Assembly: GCA_002391385.1 (NCBI GenBank)
Contig: DGEY01000020.1
Coordinates: 9,721-23,948 of the forward strand
Origin: Firmicutes bacterium UBA3914
GTDB taxonomy: Bacteria; Bacillota; Limnochordia; Darwinibacteriales; Darwinibacteriaceae
Direction of reading: 5' to 3'
DNA length: 14,228 bases
Position numbers and translations under genes: made by a program. The first letter of the stretch is position 1, and every line of letters begins with the position of its first letter. The notes below the pieces were generated by a model. That model was not told the DNA's origin and searched no databases. It saw only the letters and a program-made list of their open reading frames with translations. Of the stretch, positions 1-6,561 are shown piece by piece.

Positions 1-34
1 ATGCGAGAAGGCGGTGACCGAGGTGGCTGGGGAA

Positions 35-298
35 GTGAACAGTATCCAGCGGATCAGGCTGGATTTAGAGTCATGTGTGGGCAAACGGGTCAAACTCCGG
101 GCCAACCGGGGCAGAAAGAAGATCGTGGAGGCGGAGGGCATCATCGAGAACACCTACCCCAAGCTCTTCGTGGTCAAGCTCGACGATTCCCACTCCCTGG
201 ACCGTTTGTCCTACACCTATGCCGATGTTTTGACCAAGACAGTGGAAGTCACTGTCGGTGATTGTGTAATCGGACAGAACTCAGCCGCCAATGAATAG
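35..298 (+). CDS. veg: Veg family protein
   Basis: Small cytoplasmic protein of the Veg family, which in B. subtilis is highly expressed and has been linked to biofilm matrix control; its molecular activity is poorly defined. The family core is visible: a GKR motif, then LRANRGRKK, then ENTYPKLFVVKLD and SYTYADVLT, matching in order the GKRLTLKAN, AETYPSVFVIQLD and SYSYADILT segments of the B. subtilis protein. I chose the GTG at 35: it gives 87 residues against about 86 in B. subtilis and has AGGTGG at 21-26 with an 8-nt spacer. In-frame GTGs at 14 and 23 are possible; the one at 14 has AGAAGG only 2 nt upstream. The gene lies upstream of ispE, as in Bacillus, and ends at its own terminator, so it is probably monocistronic. 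Its promoter must lie before the window. Family is sure, start is moderate. Confidence 0.93.
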   Translation: MNSIQRIRLDLESCVGKRVKLRANRGRKKIVEAEGIIENTYPKLFVVKLDDSHSLDRLSYTYADVLTKTVEVTVGDCVIGQNSAANE

Positions 299-311
299 AT
301 AAATACAGCCC

Positions 312-337
312 AAGGCACCGGTTGCGGTGCTTTTTTC
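312..337 (+). terminator. Intrinsic terminator of veg
   Basis: GCACCG (315-320), a GTTG loop (321-324) and CGGTGC (325-330) form a perfect 6-bp GC-rich stem. It is followed directly by six T residues at 331-336 and more T beyond C337. The base can extend with G314-T331, A313-T332 and A312-T333 at the cost of the T-tract. It lies 16 nt after the veg stop and separates veg from the spore-protein genes. Confidence 0.9.
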
Positions 338-340
338 TTT

Positions 341-370
341 GCCCCCTTCATAAACATCACTGAAGGGGGT
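341..370 (+). promoter_or_regulatory. Hairpin sequestering the SD of the next gene
   Basis: CCCCCTTCA (342-350) and TGAAGGGGG (361-369) are perfect inverted repeats of 9 bp around a 10-nt AT-rich loop (351-360); a G341-T370 wobble can add a tenth pair. The 3' arm contains the only good Shine-Dalgarno (AAGGGGG, 363-369) for the TTG start at 378. In RNA this would hide the ribosome site, so it could be a translational switch or thermosensor-like element. As DNA it could instead be an operator. There is no T-tract after it, so it is not a terminator. The structure is seen; the function is inferred. Confidence 0.6.
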
Positions 371-377
371 GGGGGAG

Positions 378-1625
378 TTGTGGCAGCTGAAAAGGCGCCT
401 GGGCAGCCGCATCCTGCGTTTGGGCTGCCGGGGCCCGGATGTGCGGGAGCTCCATGCCTTCCTGCGCCGCCAGGGCTATGATCTGGGCGAGGAAACACAC
501 TACGGATACCTGACTAAGGACGCGGTGCGGCAGTTCCAGCGGGACCACGGTTTGGCCGCCGATGGCATTGCCGGCAGGCGTTTTTTTGCTTTAGTCCTCA
601 AGGAAGACCTGCCCATCCGCCGGCGGGTTCACGTGGTCCAGCCCCAGGAGGACTTGGCAGACATTGCCGCACGGTACGGAGTGGGTACCGAAGCCTTCGG
701 CCGCTTTGCCGCCCAGGGCATCTATCCAGGCCAGCGCCTGGTCTTTTTTGATCGGGAAGTGTGGGGGATCTGCCGCGGCGGCTCCCAGCCGGAGCGGGGG
801 GGACTGCCCCTGACCGGGGTGATCTGCTGCCAGCCTCCCCAGGCTCCGCTGGAGCTGCCCTGCCTGCTCCGCCCCCAGGAGCTGGAGTGGGATGTGATGC
901 ACATCCACCGGGCTCTGCAGACTCCTAAGCGCCGCAAAAAGGCGGCTGAGCTTTTCCTGGCCGCCCTTGAGCAGGTTCCCGGGGCCTGCGGGCTCTATCT
1001 CCCCTGGCGGGCAATTGCCCAGCTTGACGGAGTCCGCTATTTGAAACTCCTCCAAGGCCTGAAGCGGGCCCTGGGCCGCCGGGCCATGCTCTGGGTGGAG
1101 CTGGGGTCCGGCATCCCCCCTTGGACCATCTGGGGCGGGGTTGATTACGCCCAGGTGAACGAGGTGGCCGACCGGGTGGTGCTCCGCCTGGCCCGGCCAG
1201 AAGAGCCCGGCCCCCTGGTGGCCCTGGAACCCCTCCAAGCGGAGCTGCCCGCTGTACTCAAGGCGGTCCACTCCTGGAAAATCCTGCTGGATGTGCCGGT
1301 CTACGCGGTGGAATGGGAGCTGGGGCCGGAGGGCCTGCGCTGCACGGAGCTCTCCCACCAGAAGGCCCTTTCTAAGGCTTTGCGCCGGGGAGCCCGGCTG
1401 AAGCGGGGCGAGCAGGGCGACCTGCACTACAGCTTCCACAGCCGGGGGGCGCGCCATGAAATCCATCTTCCCCAGCAGACAGCCTTGGCCGAGCTCTGCC
1501 GCTTGATCAACCAGCGCAACCTGGCAGGGGTGATCCTGGATGGTCTGGGCCTGGAAGACCCCAGGATCTGGGAGACACTGCGCTCCCATTTCCGCACCGC
1601 CGCCCTGAATATTTGCGGGCAATAG
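378..1625 (+). CDS. PG-binding/LysM protein with degenerate GH18-like domain
   Basis: Probable spore-envelope protein of 415 residues. Residues about 13-75 form a PG_binding_1 domain (LGCRGPDVRELHAFLR, then TKDAVRQFQRDHGLAADG). Residues about 84-125 look like a weak LysM (VHVVQPQEDLADIAARYGV, then YPGQRLVF). From about 145 to the end the sequence resembles the GH18 domain of SleL/YaaH spore cortex-lytic enzymes: VADRVVLRLA, WKILLDVPVYAVEW, and a C-terminal HYSFHSRGARHEI followed by LAGVILDGLG. Where SleL/YaaH carry the catalytic DFE segment (GVxIDFE), this protein has GLYLPWR, so both acidic residues appear lost and hydrolysis is unlikely. There is no signal peptide, as expected for a protein made in the mother cell. 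I prefer TTG 378 (AAGGGGG at 363-369, 8-nt spacer) over GTG 369, which overlaps that SD. A SipL-like gene follows 74 nt later. The exact role is unknown; a binding or scaffold role is my inference. Confidence 0.82.
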   Translation: MWQLKRRLGSRILRLGCRGPDVRELHAFLRRQGYDLGEETHYGYLTKDAVRQFQRDHGLAADGIAGRRFFALVLKEDLPIRRRVHVVQPQEDLADIAARYGVGTEAFGRFAAQGIYPGQRLVFFDREVWGICRGGSQPERGGLPLTGVICCQPPQAPLELPCLLRPQELEWDVMHIHRALQTPKRRKKAAELFLAALEQVPGACGLYLPWRAIAQLDGVRYLKLLQGLKRALGRRAMLWVELGSGIPPWTIWGGVDYAQVNEVADRVVLRLARPEEPGPLVALEPLQAELPAVLKAVHSWKILLDVPVYAVEWELGPEGLRCTELSHQKALSKALRRGARLKRGEQGDLHYSFHSRGARHEIHLPQQTALAELCRLINQRNLAGVILDGLGLEDPRIWETLRSHFRTAALNICGQ

Positions 1626-1699
1626 ACATGTTTTGCGGGCTGTTCTCATAGATATTAAGGAAAGTTGGCGGAAGCCTACGGCAAAAAAGGGGGAGAGAG

Positions 1700-3280
1700 A
1701 TGAGCCTCAGTGTAAAAGAAAACCGCATCGCGGCGGTGAATCGCGTGGGGGAAAACACGCTGCAGACAGTCCTCCAGGGCAAGGTCGACCTGCCCAGCAC
1801 CGCAGCTCCCGTCGGCAGGATAGTGTGGGTAAAGGGCGTTCCCGTTTTGCATTCCGCTGCCCCGGATCAAGACCGGGTCTATGTACAGGGAGCGGTGGAT
1901 CTGACCATGGTCTATGCCCCCGAGACGCTGGGGGACGAACCGGCGGGGCTGAAGCGGGTGGAATGGCCTGGTGCCCTCCCCTTTGATGCCCATGTGGAAG
2001 TGCTCGGTGCGGAGCCGGAGGCCCTGGTCAAGGTCAAGTTGGCTGTCCTGGCCTGCGAGTGGGAGCTGGCCCCGGGGCAGTTCTCGGTGGATGTGGATCT
2101 CATCCTAGCCGTGACCGCCACCGTGGATCAGGTCCGGGAACTTAAGGCCATCAGCAGTGCCAACCTGGCCAAACCAGTCAAACTAACCACAGATGGGGTG
2201 GTGCTCACTCCAGTGCCCCCGCCTGTGGAGCTCCAGGTGGCGAAGCAGGTCACCGGCATGCTGGAATTCGACCTGGACGAGGACGATCTGGTGCGCACCG
2301 TTTTGGACCTGGAGGCCCAGGTCAAGCTGGAAGAGCCCGCCTTCAAGGATGGGGAGATGGAAGTTCGGGGCTGGGCGGCCCTGAGCCTCCTCTACGAAAC
2401 CGAAAACTTCACGGTTAAGGCCCGGGAGTTCAACCAGGTGCTGGCCTTTGAGCTGAACTTCACGCACCCTGGGCTGGAACCCGGCATGACGCTGGAACCT
2501 CGCCTGGAGAGCCGCTGCGAAGGCTTTGTGGTCAACGACGGCCGCAGCCTCAGGGTGGAACTGGGCCTGGGAGGTGTGCTCCTGGCCAAAAAGCCCCAGG
2601 CGGTGCAGGTGCTGACCGAAATCTCGGCACCCGGGGGGATGGTGGAAACCCGCAAGGAACTGCTGGCCGCGGACAGCTTCGTGAGCCAGAAGGAGCAGCA
2701 GGCGGTGGTCCGGGGTTTGATTGAGCTGGGCGAGAACAATCCGCCCATGCGGGAGATCCTCAAGTGCCGGGCCGCGGCTCACCTCACCGACTATGATGTG
2801 GAAGAAGATAAGCTGACCATTGAAGGCGTGCTGGATGTGGAGATCTTCTACCTGGCCCATTCAGAGGAAGATATCAAACCCCTCTTCCGCGGGTATTTGC
2901 CGGAGGCGCTGCCCGTTTCCCAGACCCTGGCGGTGCCAGGTTTGGAGCTGGGCATGCAGCCCCGCATAGAGCTGGAGGTGGTGGCGGCCCGGCCTGATTT
3001 GATCAACCGGGAGACTCTGGAAGCCGCGGTCACCCTCCGCTACCGGGTGGAGGTCTTGGAATACCTGGAGGTGGAAGCGGTGGTGGAGGCGGTGGATGTG
3101 GAGCCCCTGCCGGAGGATCCGCCCACCTTGACCTTTGTCTTTGTGCAAAGTGGCGATACCGTCTGGAAGCTGGCCAGGCGCTACCACACCACGGAAGAAG
3201 CGATCCGCCGGGTCAACCCCAGCCTGCAGGATGGGGAGGCGGAGCCGCAGCCCGGCGAACACCTCTGTATTCCCAGGTAA
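1700..3280 (+). CDS. sipL: SipL-like SPOCS (DUF3794) and LysM spore protein
   Basis: Spore-coat morphogenesis protein of 526 residues. Three tandem SPOCS/DUF3794-type repeats can be traced at about 20-145, 180-300 and 333-455. Each has a long beta-rich stretch, and the latter two include lines such as VQVLTEISAPGGMVETRKEL and KLTIEGVLDVEIFYL. A LysM domain fills 479-525 (FVQSGDTVWKLARRYHTTEEAIRRVN, ending PGEHLCIPR). SipL of Clostridioides difficile joins SPOCS to a C-terminal LysM, which binds the coat ATPase SpoIVA; by analogy this protein would act in the mother cell at the forespore surface. There is no signal peptide or membrane span. Start ATG 1700 follows AGGGGGAG (1688-1695). The upstream PG-binding gene probably shares its transcript, and a strong terminator follows. 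Finding it upstream of ispE supports orthology. DUF3794 paralogues are common in these genomes, so the family is safer than the exact name. Confidence 0.87.
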   Translation: MSLSVKENRIAAVNRVGENTLQTVLQGKVDLPSTAAPVGRIVWVKGVPVLHSAAPDQDRVYVQGAVDLTMVYAPETLGDEPAGLKRVEWPGALPFDAHVEVLGAEPEALVKVKLAVLACEWELAPGQFSVDVDLILAVTATVDQVRELKAISSANLAKPVKLTTDGVVLTPVPPPVELQVAKQVTGMLEFDLDEDDLVRTVLDLEAQVKLEEPAFKDGEMEVRGWAALSLLYETENFTVKAREFNQVLAFELNFTHPGLEPGMTLEPRLESRCEGFVVNDGRSLRVELGLGGVLLAKKPQAVQVLTEISAPGGMVETRKELLAADSFVSQKEQQAVVRGLIELGENNPPMREILKCRAAAHLTDYDVEEDKLTIEGVLDVEIFYLAHSEEDIKPLFRGYLPEALPVSQTLAVPGLELGMQPRIELEVVAARPDLINRETLEAAVTLRYRVEVLEYLEVEAVVEAVDVEPLPEDPPTLTFVFVQSGDTVWKLARRYHTTEEAIRRVNPSLQDGEAEPQPGEHLCIPR

Positions 3281-3305
3281 GAAGGGCGGCGGGCGCTGCC
3301 GATGC

Positions 3306-3336
3306 AATGGACCTCTCTGGGGTCCATTTTTCTTTT
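3306..3336 (+). terminator. Intrinsic terminator of the spore-envelope block
   Basis: ATGGACC (3307-3313), a 7-nt loop (3314-3320) and GGTCCAT (3321-3327) make a perfect 7-bp stem, extendable by A3306-T3328. It is followed by a T-rich run to 3336 broken only by one C. It lies 26 nt after the SipL-like stop and closes that transcript. An ATG inside the stem (3307) opens a longer frame into the next gene but is not a credible start. Confidence 0.9.
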
Positions 3337-3372
3337 GCCGGGCATACTACCCCTAGCGAGAGGGCAGGGGGG

Positions 3373-3810
3373 ATGGATGTGCTGGCGCTTTTGATGGCAG
3401 CTCTCTCTGGGATACTCATGGCCCTGCAGGGGTCGCTCAACTCCGCGCTGGGCAAGGCCGTGGGGCTGTTGGAGGCAACTTTCATCGTGCAGGTGGTGGG
3501 CTCCATCTCCGGTGGAGCCCTGCTCCTTGTGGGGCTGGGCCGGGGCAGCCTGCTCAATTACGGGAAGGCTCCCTGGTACACCTACCTGGGGGGCCTTTTG
3601 GGAGTGGCCATTGTCTATCTAGTGGTTTCCGCCATAGCCCAGGCCGGGGTGGCCAATGCCACCACCGCGATCATTTTGGGGCAGGTGATCACCGCGGCGG
3701 TGGTGGATTACTTCGGCTGGTTCGGTGTAGAACAGGTACCCTTCAGCCTCTGGAAGGGGCTGGGCATCCTGCTCATGGCCGCCGGCGCCTGGCTGTTATT
3801 GTCCCGATGA
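3373..3810 (+). CDS. YdcZ-type (DUF606, DMT superfamily) small membrane protein
   Basis: Integral membrane protein of 145 residues with about five hydrophobic segments (near 1-20, 33-55, 68-90, 95-115 and 124-143). The family signature is visible: ALQGSLNSALGK near the N-terminus, a central GGLLGVAIVYLVV, then ANATTAIILGQVITAAVVDYFGWFG and a final GILLMAAGAWLL. DUF606/YdcZ proteins are half-length relatives of the EamA drug/metabolite transporters and are thought to act as dimers; no substrate can be read from the sequence. I start at ATG 3373, preceded by GAGAGGG (3358-3364) with an 8-nt spacer. An upstream in-frame ATG at 3307 would add 22 non-hydrophobic residues and lies inside a terminator stem. 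It sits between two functional blocks and has no obvious link to either. It may be read with ispE, 56 nt downstream, since no terminator separates them. Confidence 0.85.
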   Translation: MDVLALLMAALSGILMALQGSLNSALGKAVGLLEATFIVQVVGSISGGALLLVGLGRGSLLNYGKAPWYTYLGGLLGVAIVYLVVSAIAQAGVANATTAIILGQVITAAVVDYFGWFGVEQVPFSLWKGLGILLMAAGAWLLLSR

Positions 3811-3866
3811 GGGCAGGAGGAATTTTCTGCTCAGTGCGGAAATAAAGCTAGGACAGGAGGCAGACC

Positions 3867-4751
3867 ATGGACCAGATTTCCCTGCGGGCCTACGCCAAAG
3901 TCAACCTCACTTTAGATGTGGTGGGGCGCCGCCCCGATGGCTATCATCTCTTGGAAAGCGTGATGCAGTCCGTTTCCCTGGCGGATACGATCACCCTAAA
4001 GAGGAGGCCCCAGGGTACTATCATCCGCAGCGATCATCCCGAGCTGCCCCTGGATGAGCATAACACGTGCTGGCGTGCTTTCACCGCCTTTGCAGGCTTC
4101 ACCGGGCTGGAGGGCGGTGTCGAAATTTACATCCACAAAAGAATTCCCCTGGCCGCAGGTTTGGGAGGAGCCAGCGCCGATGCTGCCGCAGTTCTCCACG
4201 GGTTGCATAGAATATACGGGGCCAAGCTCAGTTTGGCCCAGCTCCAGGAGATCGGCCTGCAGGTAGGTGCAGATGTGCCCTTCTGCCTGCAGGGGGGGAC
4301 CTGTCTGGTGCAGGGCATCGGGGAGAGGGTCCAGGCTCTGGCTGCTTTTCCCCGGGCCAGCTTGGTGCTGGTGAAGCCAGGTGCGGCTGTGTCCACTGCC
4401 GAGGTGTATCGAAGGCTGCAGCCCGCAGTCCACGGCACCAGGTTCACCGCGGAACTGCGCCAGCTGCTCCAGCAGGGCCGGGGCCTGCCGGAACTGGCGG
4501 GGGTTTTGGGGAACGTCCTGGAAACGGTGACCGAGGCGCTGGTCCCGGAAGTGGTTTTGTGGAAGGAGCGCCTTTTGGCCCAGGGCGCGCACGGCGCGCT
4601 CATGAGCGGCAGCGGGCCCAGCGTTGTGGGTATTTTTAGCGCCCCGGACCGGGCCCTAGGCTTTCAGGAGCGCTTTGCAGGCCAGGCCGAGATCTTTGTG
4701 GTGGAGCTGACGGATGTGGGAGTGGAGGAAATCGACGGAGGAGACCGATGA
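3867..4751 (+). CDS. ispE: 4-diphosphocytidyl-2-C-methyl-D-erythritol kinase
   Basis: GHMP-family kinase of the MEP isoprenoid pathway. It phosphorylates the 2-hydroxyl of CDP-ME with ATP in the cytoplasm. At 294 residues it is near the usual length (283 in E. coli, 289 in B. subtilis). Visible motifs: the N-terminal AYAKVNLTLDV with Lys11; DGYHLLESVMQSV; the GHMP glycine-rich ATP loop PLAAGLGGASADAA (94-107); GADVPFCLQGG with the expected catalytic Asp136; and the third GHMP motif LMSGSGPSVVGIF (245-257). ATG 3867 has a strong SD, ACAGGAGG (3853-3860), with a 6-nt spacer. The stop shares ATGA (4748-4751) with the start of the next gene, so the two are translationally coupled. In B. subtilis purR follows ispE; here a nucleotidyltransferase gene does. 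No intrinsic promoter is clear in the 56 nt upstream. Confidence 0.97.
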   Translation: MDQISLRAYAKVNLTLDVVGRRPDGYHLLESVMQSVSLADTITLKRRPQGTIIRSDHPELPLDEHNTCWRAFTAFAGFTGLEGGVEIYIHKRIPLAAGLGGASADAAAVLHGLHRIYGAKLSLAQLQEIGLQVGADVPFCLQGGTCLVQGIGERVQALAAFPRASLVLVKPGAAVSTAEVYRRLQPAVHGTRFTAELRQLLQQGRGLPELAGVLGNVLETVTEALVPEVVLWKERLLAQGAHGALMSGSGPSVVGIFSAPDRALGFQERFAGQAEIFVVELTDVGVEEIDGGDR

Positions 4752-5521
4752 ACATGAAAGTGGATGCCGTAGTTTTGGCGGGAGCTCCAAATAGCGGTCA
4801 GCTGCAGGAAGCGGATGCTGCCAAGTGGGAAGCGGCCATTCCCATCCACGGCAAACAGATGGTCAATTACGTGGTGGAGGCTCTGCAGAACTCGCAGCAC
4901 GTGGCCAGGACGGTTGTGGTGGGACCGCTGGAAATCAGAGATGCGCTGCCGCCCGGCGTTACCTTTGTGCAAAACGGAAACAGTCTCCAGGAGAACATCT
5001 TTTTGGCCATGGATCGCCTGGAGAAAAAGAACAAGGTGCTGCTCATCACTTCAGACATTCCCCTGGTCCATGCCGAGGCCATCGATGACTTTTTAGAGCG
5101 CTGCGGCGATCTTCAGGGGGATGTGTACTACCCCCTCATTTCCAAGGAAGCCAATGAACAGATGTTTCCGGAATCGCAGCGCACCTACTTCACCCTCAAA
5201 GAGGGCTGTTTCACCGGGGGCAACTTGATTTTAGCCAGCCCGCAGGCGATCATCAACTCCCGCTGGGTGATGGATGATGTGTTTTCCCAGCGCAAGAAGC
5301 CCTGGAAGCTCGTGCGCATGCTCGGGTTTGTTTTCATTCTTAAGTTCCTTGCCAAGCAGCTGTCCATGGGCGAGCTGGAAAAGAGGGCCAGTTCCATCCT
5401 GGGCTACAAGGGCGTGTTCATCATCTCGCCCTATCCGGAACTGGGCACCGATGTGGATAAGCCCAGCGATTTGCAGCTGGTGAGAAAAGCCCTGGAGCCT
5501 GTGCAGGGCAAAGAAGCCTAA
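4748..5521 (+). CDS. MobA-like NTP transferase family protein, unknown substrate
   Basis: Predicted nucleotidyltransferase-fold protein of 257 residues. The N-terminus has the Rossmann-like opening VDAVVLAG (5-12) and a sugar-phosphate-transferase-like IPIHGKQMVNYVVEAL (31-46). The usual GGxGTRM nucleotide loop is replaced by AGAPNSGQLQEAD. Further along are SDIPLV (102-107), whose Asp103 would be the metal-binding aspartate of this fold; FTGGNL (155-160); and a terminal GTDVDKPSDLQLV (233-245) typical of MobA/IspD-like proteins. The first ATG (4748) overlaps the ispE stop and follows GGAGGAG (4737-4743); ATG 4754, in frame, has a longer spacer and is equally possible. It lies 15 nt upstream of glmU, whose first domain has the same fold. 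I recall similar proteins next to ispE and glmU in other Clostridia, but know of no assigned substrate. A role in activating a sugar or cofactor precursor is speculative. Confidence 0.82.
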   Translation: MNMKVDAVVLAGAPNSGQLQEADAAKWEAAIPIHGKQMVNYVVEALQNSQHVARTVVVGPLEIRDALPPGVTFVQNGNSLQENIFLAMDRLEKKNKVLLITSDIPLVHAEAIDDFLERCGDLQGDVYYPLISKEANEQMFPESQRTYFTLKEGCFTGGNLILASPQAIINSRWVMDDVFSQRKKPWKLVRMLGFVFILKFLAKQLSMGELEKRASSILGYKGVFIISPYPELGTDVDKPSDLQLVRKALEPVQGKEA

Positions 5522-5536
5522 CACTGGAGGTTGAAC

Positions 5537-6541
5537 ATGGCTGAAGCAGCGGCAATCATCCTGGCTGCGGGACAAGGCACGCGCATGAAATCCCAGCTGG
5601 CGAAGGTGCTGCACCCCTTGGCAGGCCTGGAGCTGGTGAACCATGCGGTACGCAATGTGCGCCTGGCCCAGTTTGAGCCGATCATTGTGGTCGTGGGCTT
5701 CCAGGGGGAAGCCGTCCGGGCAGTACTGGACCGGGATGTGGTGGTGGTGGAGCAGGAGGAGCAGCTGGGCACGGGGCACGCGGTGGATCAATGCCGGGAC
5801 GCTTTGCGCGCCTTCGACGGGCCCGTGCTGGTCACCTACGGCGATACCCCCCTGTTCAGGAGCGAAACCTTCAGGCAGCTCTTGGAGTATCACCTCAAGG
5901 AGCAGGCGGCTGCCACGATTGTCACCGCGCATTTTACCGATCCCACCGGCTACGGGCGGATTTTGCGGGATGAAAACAACCAGGTGTTGGGTGTGGTGGA
6001 GCATAAGGATGCCTCGCCGGAGCAGCGTCTGATCCAGGAGATCAATACCGGAACTTATCTGTTCCAAAGTAAATTGCTCTTCCATTATCTAACCCAGATC
6101 ACCCCCGATAACGCGCAGACCGAGTATTACCTCCCCGACGTGCTGCCGCCCATGCTGGCCGACGGGCACAAGGTGGCCGGCTTTGTCCTTGCTGATCCGG
6201 CGGAAAGTTTGGGTATCAACGACCGCCGGCAGCTCGCGGAGGCGGAGGCCATCTTGCGGGACCGGATCTGCCGCCACTGGCAGGAGCGGGGAGTGACCAT
6301 CATCGACCCCGCTTCCACCTGGATCGAGTGGGACTGTGAAATAGGTCAAGATACGGTGCTTTATCCTGGGTGTCTGATCCAAAAGGGGAGCAAGATCGGG
6401 GAGAACTGTGTGATCGGCCCTTACTGCCGGCTGTCCGGGGCAGTGATTCCCAGCGGCGCGGTGCTGGAGTATGCGGTTGTGGTGGACAGGACCGTGGGCC
6501 AAGCCGAGCGTATCCTGCCGTTTTCCTTTCTATCTAAGTAA
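5537..6541 (+). CDS. glmU: UDP-GlcNAc pyrophosphorylase, short GlmU lacking acetyltransferase half
   Basis: Makes UDP-GlcNAc from UTP and GlcNAc-1-phosphate for peptidoglycan. The protein has 334 residues, against about 456 for bifunctional GlmU. The uridylyltransferase domain (1 to about 228) looks intact: LAAGQGTRMKS (9-19), Lys23, Gln76 and LGTGH (77-81), YGDTPL with Asp103, Gly140, Glu155, NTGTYLF (170-176) and GIND with Asn228. These correspond to the E. coli UTP, sugar and Mg binding residues. A left-handed beta-helix begins near 254 with hexapeptide repeats (CEIGQDTVLYPG, SKIGENCVIGPY). It ends after about three turns, before the VGPFAHIRP segment and every known acetyl-CoA or acetyltransferase residue. 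Prs starts 20 nt later, so no frameshifted remainder exists. ATG 5537 has CTGGAGG (5524-5530) 6 nt away; a TTG at 5531 is less likely. Acetylation of GlcN-1-P must come from elsewhere, or the substrate differs. Confidence 0.9.
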   Translation: MAEAAAIILAAGQGTRMKSQLAKVLHPLAGLELVNHAVRNVRLAQFEPIIVVVGFQGEAVRAVLDRDVVVVEQEEQLGTGHAVDQCRDALRAFDGPVLVTYGDTPLFRSETFRQLLEYHLKEQAAATIVTAHFTDPTGYGRILRDENNQVLGVVEHKDASPEQRLIQEINTGTYLFQSKLLFHYLTQITPDNAQTEYYLPDVLPPMLADGHKVAGFVLADPAESLGINDRRQLAEAEAILRDRICRHWQERGVTIIDPASTWIEWDCEIGQDTVLYPGCLIQKGSKIGENCVIGPYCRLSGAVIPSGAVLEYAVVVDRTVGQAERILPFSFLSK

Positions 6542-6561
6542 ATCCTTTGGGGGGCTGTAAA

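Noticed and set aside
14..34. Upstream in-frame GTG starts for veg at 14 and 23
   Set aside because: They lengthen the protein beyond the family norm; the SD for GTG 14 is only 2 nt away, while GTG 35 has AGGTGG at good spacing. They stay possible.
349..357. CATAAACAT as a sigma-E or sigma-K -10 element upstream of the pseudo-GH18 gene
   Set aside because: No matching -35 at the right distance and several -10 mismatches; the sequence is better explained as the loop of the 341-370 hairpin.
591..1649. Reverse-strand open frame of 352 codons under the pseudo-GH18 gene
   Set aside because: The opposite strand encodes recognisable PG-binding, LysM-like and GH18-like segments; the translation here matches no family and is a by-product of GC-rich codon usage.
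3343..3350. CATACTAC as a sporulation-type -10 before the YdcZ gene
   Set aside because: The -10 is suggestive, but the only upstream candidate is the T-tract of the preceding terminator; not distinguishable from chance.
3307..3372. ATG 3307 as start of the YdcZ-type gene
   Set aside because: The ATG lies in the 5' arm of an intrinsic terminator, and the 22 extra residues are not family-like; ATG 3373 has a proper SD and gives the usual length.
6547..6561. TTG 6547 as start of prs
   Set aside because: It overlaps the G-rich SD and would add five residues absent from the family; GTG 6562 has the right spacing and length.
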